Translations under genes and position numbers: made by a program
In this document: positions 23,314 through 38,600 of the stretch, piece after piece
Numbering within the stretch: the stretch's first letter is position 1
How the letters are laid out: the number at the start of each line of letters is the position of its first letter
The notes under the pieces: model-generated
Databases searched by the model: none
What the model was told of the DNA's origin: nothing
Seen by the model: only the letters and a program-made list of their open reading frames with translations
DNA from: Urechis unicinctus
Lineage: Eukaryota; Annelida; Polychaeta; Xenopneusta; Urechidae
Direction: 5' to 3'
DNA length: 64,000 nucleotides
NCBI GenBank assembly: GCA_034190875.2
Contig: CM067344.1
Span: 66,315,057 to 66,379,056 of the forward strand

Positions 23314-26300
23314 CTACAATCAACCCACCAAAGAGATATGACACAATCATGCTGACATGTCACCATTGATGAAGCTTGTATGGGGGACTGTTAATGTTGG
23401 TTATAAGACAGAGGGACTATGGCAGTGAATGTAAAGCTGCTTAGAACAATTCTACAAGCAGGAGTTAGCTAGATTAATGAGAGCCACAAGAAGCCATAAA
23501 TAGCATGTAATGAAATGAGCAAGTAATGCAAATCATCATAACGTCCTGATTATAATATACAGAACATCATAATGTCATCTACGTCAAGAAGTTATTCAAT
23601 CTGTTTAACATATTTACAACTCAATGTCTGCTAAGTGTCTGCTAAGAAACCAAAGTAGTTTAGAAATAAGTATGAAATGGTCATTCGTTTGACTTATTAA
23701 GGGCAAACAGATCTGGACAAAACAATCAATGATGCTCTTAATTGTAAAACAGAGAAAAACATCACAAATACACACAATAATTATTATTGAAACAATGTAG
23801 TTAAAACACAAAATTCACTGTTTTTCTGTGTTGTGAGACACTGGTATAAATTGCTGCATAGGCGTTCTTAAACCACTGTCATTGTTGGGCATGGGTTATG
23901 ATAAAATGACACATACTATAACAGGACATGAAAAAGAAAACAAGGAACAAGAGAGATATCTGAAGAATCCCTGATGAATAAGTCGAACTAACTGTGAGTC
24001 ATATTGTCAGGAATGACAGACTGGTGGATGGGATTACCAGCAGTGTAATTGAAGGACACTTTTTAAGTATGAAGAGGAATGGATAGGTATCACACATCAA
24101 TATGTGCCTTATATATCAACAGTCACATGATAAATCTGAAGATGAATGGGATGACATTTGGGGATGGAGACACAAGAAGTGGAGAAAGGTCACAGACAAC
24201 TTGTGGAGAGGAAAGAAATGCATTGACAAAACACACCACCATACATACATACACATATCCATTTCTTAATATAAATAAGAAGATATAAAAAATAAGGCAT
24301 GCACATGAAACCAAACTGACCTAGTCTTATTAGCGGAAGCTTTAATTTACGGCCTGAATCAAGTTCAAGGGAGAACACATCATTATTTATTGATAATCAC
24401 TTTGAAATCATCAAAATTGACATATGACCCTGTTGGGGTAAATATCATCATATGTTGATAATCACTGAGGATCATTGGGCAGAATGCAGTAGCTAAAGAG
24501 TGATTCGGTAATTTATGCATCTACAGGGTCTAGAAGAGTACAAATCATAACCAAAGGAACTGGCATATTTTCAAGGGTAAAGATGTTACATGAACAAGCT
24601 ACCAGGTAAAAATGCATGTGACAGGTATACAGGTTGAATTATCCATAAATTATTTCTGGCACAATTTATCCATTTATTAAGATGGCCAACTGTAATTCTC
24701 AGTGCCCCTATAATATAAAATACAAATCAGGAGTGTGACTAATAGAAAAGTCTAAATTTCAATGTCACCTGAGGAAGTGTGGTCTTCTGTCTGTGATCGT
24801 GCAAACACAGGACTTGGTGGTCTCACATTGATGGTGAAGTTGGTGGGTAGAGAGGCTTGTCTGGTCACTGGTTTGTGTATGGGGCTGTGGAATGGGGAAA
24901 TTCTGATCTTAGAGGCGTCGAGACGGTCCATTTTACTTCCTCTGCTACCGACCAAATCCAGGGTCAATACTGATTGCTCACTTTTGATCTGGACACACAA
25001 CAGTCTTTGGGCTCAAATGATGAATGCAGCAGATATACAGGGGCACAAATCAGCAAAATATCTCCGATACATAACCACCCATTCCATCATATCCTCACTT
25101 CACCCCCACGTAACCTACCTAACCCCTCTGGCACCATTCACATACAAATTACCCATGTTATACAATTGGCAATATTAGTCTCCCACAAACTATTATAAGC
25201 CAAGCATCCCATACACCCAAAATACTTCCAAAACCAAATAAGATGGATCCACTTGTACATTGGTGGATATATTCTCTTGTAAATGACACAAGTAATACAG
25301 GCTGTGTATCTCTCTACCACACCACATACTAAGTGAGTGATACAGGCTGTGTATCTCTCTACCACACCACACACTAAGTGAGTCATACAGGCTGTGTATC
25401 TCTCTACCACACCACACACTAAGTGAGTCATACAGGCTGTGTATCTCTCTACCACACCACACACTAAGTGAGTCATACAGGCTGTGTATCTCTCTACCAC
25501 ACCACACACTAAGTGAGTCATACAGGCTGTGTATCTCTCAACCACACCACACACTAAGTGACATACAGGCTGTGATCTCTCTACCACACCACACACTAAG
25601 TGAGTCATATAGGCTGTGTTGCCCTCAACCACACCCCACCCCACTCTACCTGAGTGATACAGGCTGCGTTATTGCGAGCATCCTCATCTTCCAGCTCCTG
25701 CTGTATCTCAGCCTCCAGCTCAGCATCTTCATCCATCTGTTTGTGTGACTCCTCCAGGTGTTTCATCAGAACAGCCACCACAACATTCACAAGCACAAAC
25801 TGAGCCATCAGCACAAATACCACAAAGAACACAGGCGCTATCACCAAGTTGACACAGCAGTTCCTCTTGCATTCAGATGATGCATCACAGTTGTCTCTCA
25901 GTGTGTCCTGCAACACATGTACAACCAAATATAGCCACGTCCATTGGTATACAACGTAAGTTATACCCACGCCAGTATATATAAGGGGTCAATGAGTTAA
26001 CAGGAGCATAACATACCTTCATAATACCATTCCAGTTGTCCCCTGTAGCCACCCTGAAGAGGGTGAGGAATGCCATGCCAAAGTTCTGGAAGTGAGCATG
26101 CTTGCTCAAGCCCTGGCAGGGGGTATCTTCTGTACACTCTGAAACAGGTGTGAAACAGTGTTAAAACACTGTCTTATGGCGAACAGGACCAATACAACAT
26201 ATATTGTAGGATATGGTTATTTGGGTCCTTTCATGGTTGAATGACTTACCAAGTCTCCCGAACAGTTCCACTCCAAGCGCAGCAAAGATGAAGAAAAGAA

Positions 26301-29300
26301 GAAAGAAGAGGAGGCCCAGATTTCCTACTTGGGGAAGAGCTTGAACCACAGTGTCTAACAGGGCGCGAATTCCCTTTGCCATCTTGAGTAACTTCAACAC
26401 TGTCACCACACATTACAATATAACATCACAAATAATGCCTTCATGTCATTGTCACGCAATGGAATTTATCATTTGATGTCACATGGAAAATAAGTTATGT
26501 GACTGTGTCAGGTGACCCTGACCTCTAGCTATGCGCAGTACTCTCATGACCCTGATGATAGTGGGGTTGATGGGAATAACGCCAGACTTCATCTCTTCAA
26601 GAACAATTCCTACAATGGACAAGATCACAATGGCCATGTCCAGCTGGTTCCACCTGATGACCACAACGACAGCATCATAACACTGACCCAATGGATAGAA
26701 ACAGGTCAACAAGAATGGAAGCCTCAACAGTCAATTGATATACAACACTGGGCTGGTGCATGTCAGGTTGGCCATGATGAACGTTATATCTTCAGTCACT
26801 CGGCTCATAAAATGCCTCTCTTCTCTGGCTTCTCATGTATTAATAGTTTATACATTAGTAGCCAGAGAGTAGGGGCATTATTTGATTCGAGTGCCTGTGA
26901 TTCTGTTCATGTTGAGTGCATAATGAGTGCAGAATCTTGATCAAGGTCAAATACTGCGGTTAATTTGGAAATGTTTACATGCTATGGTAATGATTGGTGT
27001 GGTAATTGAGCTGTCAGGCAAGGCAGGTGAGATGTTTGGCAAGGCAGGTAAACATACCTGTCCTTCATGTAACGTAGTCCACCAAGTGCTATGATCTTGA
27101 CAGAAGCTTCCAGGATGAAAACGGATGTGAAGAAAAAGTTAAAGATCTTTAAGGCATATTGCAAATTCTGAAATCAAAAAATGTATTGACCCCTTTATAA
27201 TCACACAGACAGAATCATATCCATGGTAGGAGTTATGATACAGGTGAGATGAATAAGGATGTAATAGGCTAACCAACCTGCGGCATCATGTAATACTCCA
27301 GCGCCATGGAGATAACATTGAGACCGATGACTCCAGCAATGGCCAGATCAAAGTATTTACTGCTGATGACGGTGTGGATAAACAGGCGTGGTTTGGAGTA
27401 GTTCGACCAGTAGGGAGGTTCCCTCATTTCTACAGGTGATGAACAGGTGATAATTAGTCTAAACGACACACCCTGTAGGTGTTAATGTCAGGTAAGCTTG
27501 TTCAAACTCTATTATAAAAACTAAATGAACAAGGCAATTTTTTTTACACTTTCAGGTGTCAAGTCATTCAATGATCATTTTACATACATCATCATCATTT
27601 AAGAAGTAACCATTACAGAGTGTTAATCACGTACCTCCATTTACAATAAGTTTGATTGAGCTATTTGTACACGCATGACAATCTTGCAGAGTAGCATGAG
27701 GAAGCAAGTGAACATTAATATAAGTACACTTCAAATGAGAACCGCCAATGAATATGTGTCTGTGTCATTTAACATCCACCTGCCAGACTCACTGCCACAA
27801 AAGATGGAACAAGGACCATCGGTATGTCAGGTGTGTCTGTGAGCGTTACATCTACAACATTTAGTTGATAATTTCTATGCACGTCATGTGATCAGAATAC
27901 ACAAGTTCATTTGACTCATGGATTCCAGGCAATTAGATACATTGGTCCGGTCATGCATTTGCTGAACTCACCTCAATTAATTGCTAAAAACAACATCAAA
28001 GGGTAATGAGAGGAGGGGTTAGGGGGAGAATTTATCGGGAGGGGGCGGGGGGTGTCACATTACACACATGACAACAACAGCACCACAGCTCCCACAATAC
28101 ACCAAACACTAACTATAACACAACAGCACAACAACAATTACCTGATAACACCAACTTAACATTACAGGGGAAGGGCAGGTAGGTGGTTTGATAATGGCTG
28201 AACCACTTAACTATATGATAAGAAGAACAATGAGAAAAGCTAGTGGAAGACGGATAGGTTGTAATGGCGACACCATGGGTATATTTCACATCACTGAGTC
28301 TGGCGTGTTTTACTCATCGTGAACGCTGTGTCCTTCTAAGGTCAAGCACATCAGCATACACCGCCCCTGATGCTTAACCCACTGCTAAGAATAATTGGAA
28401 TCATGATGAATAAATACAGTCTGTTAATATTCGTTTCAAGACCTATCAACATCATTTAAGTGATGATACAATCACTGATTCATCCTCAAACAACACAGAA
28501 ATAAAACAAACAAGGAGAGAATAGTAAGAGTGAGGTGGGGGGGAGGGGAGGGGGTATCAACTAGATGTAGTGTTTCATCTGTCTTATGGTAATTGATATC
28601 ATGGATTATTTCAGGAAGGAGGGTGTTCTTAAATGTCTCAATCACAAATGTCTATTTTACTCCGCGAAGAAGACATTGCATCAGGATGATTTCAACATGA
28701 AATCCCAACTTTGAAATGGATCAGAACCTAAGTTTGTTTTCACAAGAGTGACATTCGGTGTGTCAGGGATACACCAGGCTTCAATGATATATTTTTCTAG
28801 CACATGATGTTGGCTCATAAACGTTTAATTGGAAATACCGTGTATGGAAACATGAGAAGGTAACAGTCAATAAAAGAACCATTTATTTTGCTGTTATTTT
28901 GTGGACCCAAAGGAGGAAAATAGCCTGATTTAGTGTATTGCTGCAAGTACCAACAGGTCCAAAATAAGCAGGGTACCAAAAAAGGTTAATTGCTAATGTC
29001 TTGGAATAGAAATGATATCTGGCATCATTTGACCAATGCTAGTTTTTTCATCATGAATCAAATGACAAATGATAAATAAACCCAAATGTATTCAAAATGC
29101 AACTTTTGTACACGCTTCAGCATTCACATGCTTGCTACTTGTGTATAAAGCATCTGATGTAAACTACATTACAACCAAAATTCCCATCGTTTACTCTAGT
29201 GTCAGCTGAGCATACCAAATTAGTTTGGTAAAAACGCAGGAGAAATTGGGACTACCATCAATTGAAAACAGCGTTTCATCTGATGATTTAGGGATGGAAC

Positions 29301-32300
29301 GGCATTCACTTAATACATTAACCCTTAGTTTTCGACACAGTCGTTAATTCTGTATGCACAAGCAAGCCCTTTCACAGCCAGACTCAGGAGTAAACACAAT
29401 ACCAACCATACAACTTTTTTCGTCTCCGGGCAATAGTTTTAGAAGAGATAGATGCTGAAGAAGGGACCGTGGCTAATGATTGTAGGTCTTTCATACTTCT
29501 GCGTTTTTCCTCGAGTTTCTTGGCTCGTTTAGCCGCGCGTCGAGCCTTCTCCTCTTGCTCCTGACTCTCCCGACACTTGTGGAAGTTCTCCACCACAACA
29601 CCCACGAACATATTGAGAACGAAGAAACCGACGAGAAGCAGGAAAGAGATGAAATAGATGAGGCACCACTCGTTATAGTTCTCCTGCGGCTGTTAAACAA
29701 AAGGGATATAATGATGAAGTGACTGATTGGTAAATATGTCACCATGGGAACAAGAAGGTAAGCTGCTTACCTGTTGGTCCACACCCACTGCATCCAATCC
29801 TGTGTACATGATGTTAACCCATCCATCCTTGGAGGCGAGTACAAAGAGAGCCATCAATGCCTGGTTTACACACAAAGCCAGTGACTATGCATCCACATAC
29901 ACACCTACTTAATGGCAAAACCCTACCACGAATACCATCCAAAGGTCATAGGCTTACAAACACAACTACTGACCTGCCCCAAATCATCAAAGTTATATTT
30001 GCGGTTCACCCAGCGATAAGGAAGGCCCTTGTTAATGCAGTCTGTTTTGTTCTTGACATCTTGTATCATGGGACCATCACAGTAGTAAAATGTTCCCTTG
30101 AAAAGCTGCAGTTTAAACATTAAATTGTAAAAAAAAATCTGCGTACAATGTATATACTAATACAGCCAAGATGGAAAATAGCATGAGCATAACAAAGAAT
30201 ATAATGCTAATTTATAAGTATATTGACAAGAACACATTCTATTGAGTAAAACTGAGCCTCCGAGTTTATCCAATTTACAAATCAATGATTAAATAATAAC
30301 ACATCCTGAAAATATCCATTTTAACCTGATCACACAGAATTGACCCTCACCTGTGATTGCTGCCATAATTACAATTCACCTGTAATCACCGAACTCACCT
30401 GTACACCTAGGATGCCAAATATGATGAAGAAAGTACAGCAGATGAGTACAATATTGCCAATAGGTCGCAGTGATGAGAGGAGTGTCTGTACCACCAGCTT
30501 CAGTCCAGGTGCTCGGCTAATTACTCTACACACAACAAAACAACCATGGGCTTCCATAGAACCAAATAACAAAGTAACAATACACCAGGTGTGATGAAGG
30601 CAGATTAACCAGGCATACCTGAGAGGACGGAGTGTTCGCAGCAACCTGAACACCCGGAGGATGCCAAAGATGCGGGGGCTGGAGGAGGCTATCATGGAGA
30701 TGAAGAGGTCAACAAGGGAAATGATCACGAGGAAACCATCCATCACATTCCAGCCACTCTTGATGTACGAGTGCTCACCCAGTATGAAACCCTTAGCTAT
30801 CACCTGTACCAAGACCATCATACCAAACATAAAATAACATAACTATATCAGCAGAAAGTAACAGTTATCAGTTAGGTTATCAGACAGTCATAACGTATAA
30901 TAACAAATAGGTTGTCATGGCAATTGAAAAAACACAAAATGGTTTGGCATGGCGATGAGGTGCCAAAACAAACATTGTGAAGCTCATAACAGCACATTAC
31001 GGCTTTGATAAATAGTCCATTGAAAACGCAATTGTCTTAAATAGATAATTGTTGATTTCCGGTGGAGTATGAATGAGGGACAGTTGAGGAGTGATATAAT
31101 CTAATGATCACCTTGATAAACATCTCCACACCAAATGTCACAGTGAAGCAGTAGTTGGAAACCGTGAGAAACTTCCTCTCGAAGCTACCAGGTGGGATAT
31201 CAGGACGCTCCATGGCTAAAGTGATGCAGTTGAGCGCTATGAACAAGAGTACAGTGTAATCAAACCACTTCTGGGAGACCATCCTCGTACAAACAATCCT
31301 CAACCTACACAACACATAGACAACAATATCATCATTAAGACTGGATCATTGTCTGTGCAAAACTCTACTATATACTTTTGTTTATATCAAACTGGGGGTA
31401 TCTGGTTATGCAGACCTGTTTTCTGGTGAAAAGATGTAGAGGGCAAAATTAGCGCGAGTCTTGAAGCAGCCACGAGGTTCTGGGCACCAGCTACACCCAC
31501 ACGCCTGTTCCAACACACACCTCTCATATTACACCTGATCTAGCCATGCTCATTACTTAATAATCATATACCTGTTCAGGTGTTGCCAAGCCCCGGCAGA
31601 GAGAGAAAGAGAGAGAGAGAGAGTGAGAGAGAGAGTGTGAGAGAGAAAAGGAGATAGATAGATAAAGGAAAGACATCTCAAATACAGTCAAATACTAAAA
31701 CTTGTTGACAATTATCACTGAGACGAACTGGAGACAATGTGACAATGTACACCCACAATGCAATACAACAACATCTTCCAGTGACAAACAAGACACAGTG
31801 ACACAGCATATGTACATGCATTGGAAACCTTGATATGATGATTGCCAGCAGTAATGATGAGTAAACAGAGATGAAAGGACTCGTCTGATTAGACTAATTG
31901 GATTGTCATACAAGTGTTCTTCTCCTATAACCAAAGGGATATATTGATACATTGATGACCTGAAGGCTTGTGTAATTATTGTGGAAAAAGGGGAATTTTA
32001 TGAAATCTATGGTTTTGGTTGCAACATGCATTAGTTTGTTATATACATATACAGGTAATAATATGGCACCTTCAAGTCTAACACTCAATGATAGTAATGA
32101 ATTGACTATGAATGAGAGCTCTCACATACAATGCATTTCAGAAGTCACCAAGTCTGATGTATGAACAAACATAAATTCATCCATACAATATCAAGGACAA
32201 ACATTTGATCATCAAAATGCTTATTAATAACAACATCAATAAGAAGGTGTAAAATTAATTTCTTACCACTAATTTACAATACTTAACAATAACACCCAAA

Positions 32301-32626
32301 TAAAAGAAAATAGTTGTTACAAAGTGAGAAGTTTCTCAGAGAGAGAGAGAGATAACTGAATGTGATAGGGAGATAGGTATATTCACCAGAAGCTTGGCAA
32401 TGCCAGTCTTGGCACTTACTGCCTCGGCACCAGTGTCGCCATCGGCAACACCAGCAGCATCGGATGCCATCTTGATGCTGCTTGCACCAGAGAGGTTGTT
32501 TTGCTTGTACTCATCACGCGGTGTACCACTTCCTATGGAATTCTGAGGACTCAACGTTTGCTGGCTACTTACACACACACAAACACAGATCATACATGGA
32601 TAATGAGAGTTATCAATATCTAGAAG

Positions 32627-32658
<32 letters not shown>

Positions 32659-32665
32659 AACATAG

Positions 32666-32699
<34 letters not shown>

Positions 32700-35600
32700 A
32701 CACACACACAAACGTAGACACACACACACATCACCCATGGGTCTCAACGGTTAAGGCAACATAATTATTCTCGTTGGTTATCATTTACAAAAACAGAGCC
32801 AATCAAAACCACATTAGCACCTGTTTATGGAATTTTGCCGACTTAAGCGGAATGAGGCCGCACTGTAGTAACTGTGGAGAGAGTTTTGCCGACTGAGGGG
32901 TGGACGACCTTTGAGGGACTCCTGCTGACCCAGAGTGCGGAAGCTCTTAAGGGAGTTCTGAGGGCTTAGGGTTCGTTGGTTGTTGAGGGGTGGGTGTCCA
33001 TTGCAGTCACTGAAGCAGACAACACATGGTAGAAAGCTAGTGTTGCAACCGAGCACAATGATAGCGTTCAAAGATACCCAGTGAGCATTTTACTAAAAGA
33101 TTCAACAAGGCTGAGTTAAGATAGATTGGGCCCATTGGTGTTGTGTCATTGGATGCAGTGCACAAAATACCCAAACCAAAGGACAAAGCATAGAAATAGT
33201 GTAGTCTATCACTGACCATCCTAACAAATTTTCCAACAATTAACTTTGCTCTATTTTTACACCAACGACCCTCTGTAGACTCCCTGTTGATCACTTGAGT
33301 GAAATAATGAAAGTCATCTTGTTGACATAACATGACACTATCAACAGACAATGACATAACATGACACTATCAACAGTCACTGACATAACATGACACTATA
33401 AACAGTCACTGACATAACATGACACTATCAACAGACAATGACATAACATGACACTATCAACAGACAATGACATAACATGACACTATAAACAGACAATGAC
33501 ATAACATGACACTATAAACAGTCACTGACATAACATGACACTATCAACAGTCACTGATATAACACGACACTATCAACAGTCATTGACATAACATGACACA
33601 ACTCTGCTATATTCTGTGACTATTTCACTGAAGCAATACAGCATTTCACACACACTTCAAAGCTCTGCAACATCATTTCACAACATATCAGTGCAGGGAC
33701 AGCGTATAATATTACTGTCTAACAACGTGGAATTCATGCATTAAATAAGGCCCCAGTGGAACAAAGTACAGAAATCTCTAAACACAAACTGCCTGCTTTA
33801 TGACCGAGTGCTGTGTCAAGCTCTACAATGACAGGTCAGATTTGGATTCAACAAATAGTGTCAGAACACTATGTCTGTGAGGGGGTGAATGAAGGGATGG
33901 GCGGGTTAGATATGGAAGCAGTCAGCTACCTATAACGAAACACTTGTGGGGACAAAGGAGATAAACAAGGCGTGTATAGAACAGAGTATCGTCGCTTGTC
34001 ACGGCTGATGCTGGTGCTGCTGGTATGTATCAGCAGGATTTGGGAGCTACCTTTGTCCCATGGGGCAGGGCTGCAGACAACAGGTAACATACAAAAGACA
34101 TGCTACAAAGGGCAGCATTCAAGACATCATCACACCTACAAGTCATGCTTAATGGAAGCAGGTAGTCAGCAGGTATAATTATATCTATTATTTATGATTA
34201 CATGTAATGAGAAGATTCATAATGACAAGGGTATCATGATGAGAGCAATGTAATAATTAAGGGTGGGTGTGAAGGACACGGAAGATGACCACACTTGTGG
34301 ATCCAGAAGGTATTATAAAGTGGATGTAAGATGTAAAACAAGGTTAGTGAGAGAGATTAGATGGGGTGAGACTAGAAGTGGGATGAGGCATAATATGTGT
34401 GTGTGTGGGGGGGGGGGGGGGGTTGCAATAACACCATGAGACAGACAGATAACAAGGTGGATGAGACAGTAACAAGGGGATGAGACAGATAACAAAGTGG
34501 ATGAGATAGATAACAAGGTGGATGAAATAGAAAACAAGGTGGATGAGATAGTAATAAGGGGATGAGACAGATAACAAAGTGGATTAGATAGATAACAGGC
34601 AGGGCTGAGACAGGTAACAAGGAGATGAGATATATAGCAAGTGGATGAGATAGATAACATGGTGGATTAGATAGTAATAAGGTGGATGAGATAGTAATAA
34701 GGTGGATGAGATAGTAATAAGGTGGATGAGATAGTAATAAGGTGGATGAGACAAGTAACAAAGTGGATGAGACAGATAACAAAGTGGATGAGATAGATAA
34801 CAAGGTGGATGAGATAGTAATAAGGTGGATGAGATAGTAATAAGGTGGATGAGATAGATAACAAGGTGGATGAGATAGTAATAAGGTGGATGAGATAGTA
34901 ATAAGGTGGATGAGACAAGTAACAAAGTGGATGAGATAGATAACAAGGTGGATGAGATAGGTAACAAAGTGGATGAGATAGATAACAAGGTGGATGAGAT
35001 AGTAACAAGGTGGATGAGATAGATAACAAGGTGGATGAGATAGTAACAAGGTGGATGAGATAGTAACAAGGTGGATGAGATAGTAACAAGGGGATGAGAC
35101 AGATAACAAAGTGGATTAGATAGATAACAGGCAGGGCTGAGACAGGTAACAAGGAGATGAGATATATAGCAAGTGGATGAGATAGATAACATGGTGGATG
35201 AGATAGTAATAAGGTGGATGAGATAGTAATAAGGTGGATGAGATAGATAACAAGGTGGATGAGATAGTAATAAGGTGGATGAGATAGTAATAAGGTGGAT
35301 GAGACAGATAACAGGGAGGTGAGACAAATATCAAGTAGATGAGATAGATAACAAGGGGATGAGATAGATAACAAGGGGATGAGATAGATAACAAGGGGAT
35401 GAGATAGATAACAAGGGGATGAGATAGATAACAACATACTAAAGGATGCTACAGATAAACACAAAGTGGATGAGATATAAACAAGGGGGTGAAATAGATA
35501 TTAAGGGGATGAGACAGATAACAAAGTGAATGAGATAGATAACAAAGTGGATCAGATAGATAACAAAGTGGATCAGATAGATAACAAGGGGATGAGACAG

Positions 35601-38600
35601 ATAACCAAGTGGATCAGATAGATAACAAGATGGTGAGACAGACCAAATGAATTTGGAAGATAACAAAGTAGGTGAGACAGATAAAATGAATTAGAGATAT
35701 AACAAGGGGGTTATGACAGATAGCTAGGTGGATGGAAAAGATTACAAGGCAGACGATATAGATAACAAGATGGATAAGATAGATTACAATATACTCAAGA
35801 ATTCATCAAATAATGTGTGGTACAGTAATCATGTTGGATGGGAAGGACAATACAATGAATAGGCAGATTGTCTAGAGGGAGAAAAACCAAATGCTTTCAG
35901 TAATGAAAAAAGATGCCAAAATTAGAAAACATGGCACAGAATTATACATGGACAACTGTTAACAGCAATGTATTAAAGAATAGTGAAATGCATCAATATG
36001 CTACATGCACAAACATCCGACACTAAATGGGAGTAGTTACTAATGACTGGGGCAATGGCAAGCCAATACCACCGTTGTACTAGCAGGATCATACGATAGA
36101 CCATCCACAAAAATGAGAATGAATTACCTGCTAAGCATATTAACCCTAAATCTCCAGGCTAAAGGCTCATAAACCCATGGAGCAATCCCCTCAGAACATC
36201 AGTGTTTGTACCATAACAAAGACTGTTGCATCCCCAGGTGCTTTTAATCACTTTATAAGGAAATAAGCTTAGCATTAAGACAGCCTTATTCTTGCAATGG
36301 ACTGTGTGTTAGTACTGATCAATGAAAACCCTCAACACCAGCTCAACATTTTCTCCAGGATAAGTTAATTTTACCAAATGTCATCAAAGTAAAACCAACA
36401 CCTAATTAACAAAATACCAGGTAATTTTACGTACCTGTAATTATTGTAACTATGACGACGGCCCATTCCTGGTCGAGCAGCTTCATCCTCTCCATCTTCC
36501 CCACCACTGTCGGACGGGCTGTCTTCAACTAAACTTCTGGCATCGTCTTTTCCTCGTAATCGGTTGAACCAGCTGCGAGAACTGCGAGTGCTTTCTTTGC
36601 GCTGCAATCGGGGAGAGGTGTGGGGCGTGGCATTAGGTGAGGGCTGACTACTTCTTACACTCAGGGTGGAGGCCTTCATAATCAACAAAACCACAAATCA
36701 ATTAAACTAACAATTGATATGTTATCCCAGTGCACAAACACACTCACAAACTTACATGTATGGTCACACTTAAATGGGATTTCACACACGCACACTTGCA
36801 CACACACACACATGCCGTTTCACATGCAGACTCCCATGCATGGTCATACATACATTAAGTCTCACATACACAAAAACACACATACTATTGCACACAAACA
36901 TGCAGCTTTAAAAACCATACACAAACACATCGTTAATCACTTATTTCCAACAATTTATTTAACAAATAAAAAAGTACAAATATATCACAAAATTAAATGC
37001 CCTCAGTCATGATAGCAGCCAAACTCTCACCGAGGAAGATCTGTCGATTGAATCCAGGGACAAGGAACTAAGGTCAAAGGCACGGGCCACTGCTAGGCTG
37101 TTTTTCATGTCTTTGCTGTTGGAATTGGTTTCATTTGGGGAGCCCTGGGGTGTAGCCATGGGCGTGGCGGCGGTGTGAGTGATAATGGGGGGATGAATGG
37201 GGCCACCCGGGGCTGGTTCGTAAGGGCAGCAACCGTCTTCTTTGGTGATGGAGACAGAGGGGGGTAAACCCAGCATGATCTTCTCTGTAACAAGAAACAT
37301 ATGTCAATCAGATAGCAAGTATTAAGTATAACATATATAACGTTTTGGTTTAAGCAAAATAATCCTTGATTTTAAATTCTACCCTTGAATTGCATGGGGG
37401 GGGGGGAGTAGTTGTTTTATCTATCAAAGGTTGCAACAGCAAGAATTCAAGACATTGAAGTGGGTTTGATTCTAGGCATAACATTCCCAGGTATGTTATA
37501 TCTAGGGAATATCACACTCATGGAATGCAAGAAAACATCACTGCACTAATGAACCCGTGAAGACAATATTTTCCTCACATTCTTCCAGTGTAAGCCCAAA
37601 GGCTTGCTTGTTTTTTTCTTGCACATGAGCAACAAAATAATAACAGAAACGTTAGAGGAGAACTTGATTCGGTTTGCCATCACAATTGTTTTACATGCTT
37701 TCTGATGCCTATTCAAAGTGTGGCACATTATTTGGACTTCGACATTGGCATCAAGGACTTCAACTCAGGAGAAATTCCACCTCTGTCATCACAGCAGGTG
37801 AGTGCTACCTCATGGATACACGGTTTTAAGTAGCGGCAAGATGCAACCTTGCCTGAACAAGAAGATATTAATAAACTAAGTACTTGAACCATGAAGGATA
37901 AACTTACCTTTTTCCTTGTTGTTCTTGATGTCATCTCCAAGGCTCTGCTCCCCCTCTTTCAAGCTTGCTTGATGAGCAAGCTTACATTTGCATAGCTTCA
38001 CAAGTACTTCTTTATCTTCTAATTTATTGATGTCTTTTATCTTCATAATTTTCTCCTCTTCTTGTTTTTCCTTATCTTCTTCTTTCTTCTGCTCATCTCC
38101 CTGTAATACAGACATTCACTTAAGTCGTTCAGTGCCTTAATTTTATGTTCTATGCGCCATATAATTAGTCTTTTTTCCTCAAAATCTTTTCCCAGTAAAA
38201 ACTACATTAAAAGAGTGAGTAGGGGAAGTGCTTCACCTCTGATGAAAAGCCCTCCACAAGGATGGCTACCAGGAGGTTGAAGAGCACATAGTTACCAAAC
38301 GTCATAAGAGCAACAAAATACAGAGCTGCCCAGGCAGATGTCATGGACATGCCATTATAGAGGACCTCATTCCAATCCTCCTGAGTCAAGATCTAATCAA
38401 ACCAAAGTAAACACATAATAGAATACATTATAAACAGAATTAATCAAGCAAATTTTCTGAAACCAAAAAAAAATAGTTGAACATTTTGGTATGCTTCTAT
38501 TTTAGAATTTATGAATGTTCAACTATTCTTTTTGGTACACACATTTTATTTCTTAGACGAGTGATCTTATGTAAAAAAAAACCCCACAAACAATCAGATT

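Larger units (their letters stand above)
33010..36434 (-). other. Cav3 intron with two minisatellites
   Basis: 3.4 kb intron. Besides the arrays at 33323-33597 and 34430-35780, no coding or mobile element is recognised. A run of 15 G lies at 34408-34422. Confidence 0.75.

Noticed and set aside
25138-25644. 168-codon - strand frame with 15-residue repeats
   Set aside because: 45-bp minisatellite in an intron; not in frame with the Cav3 exon.
34372-35464. Three overlapping - strand open frames of about 250 codons (Leu/Ser/Ile/His repeats)
   Set aside because: Translation of the 20-21-bp minisatellite in three frames; hydrophobic look is compositional.
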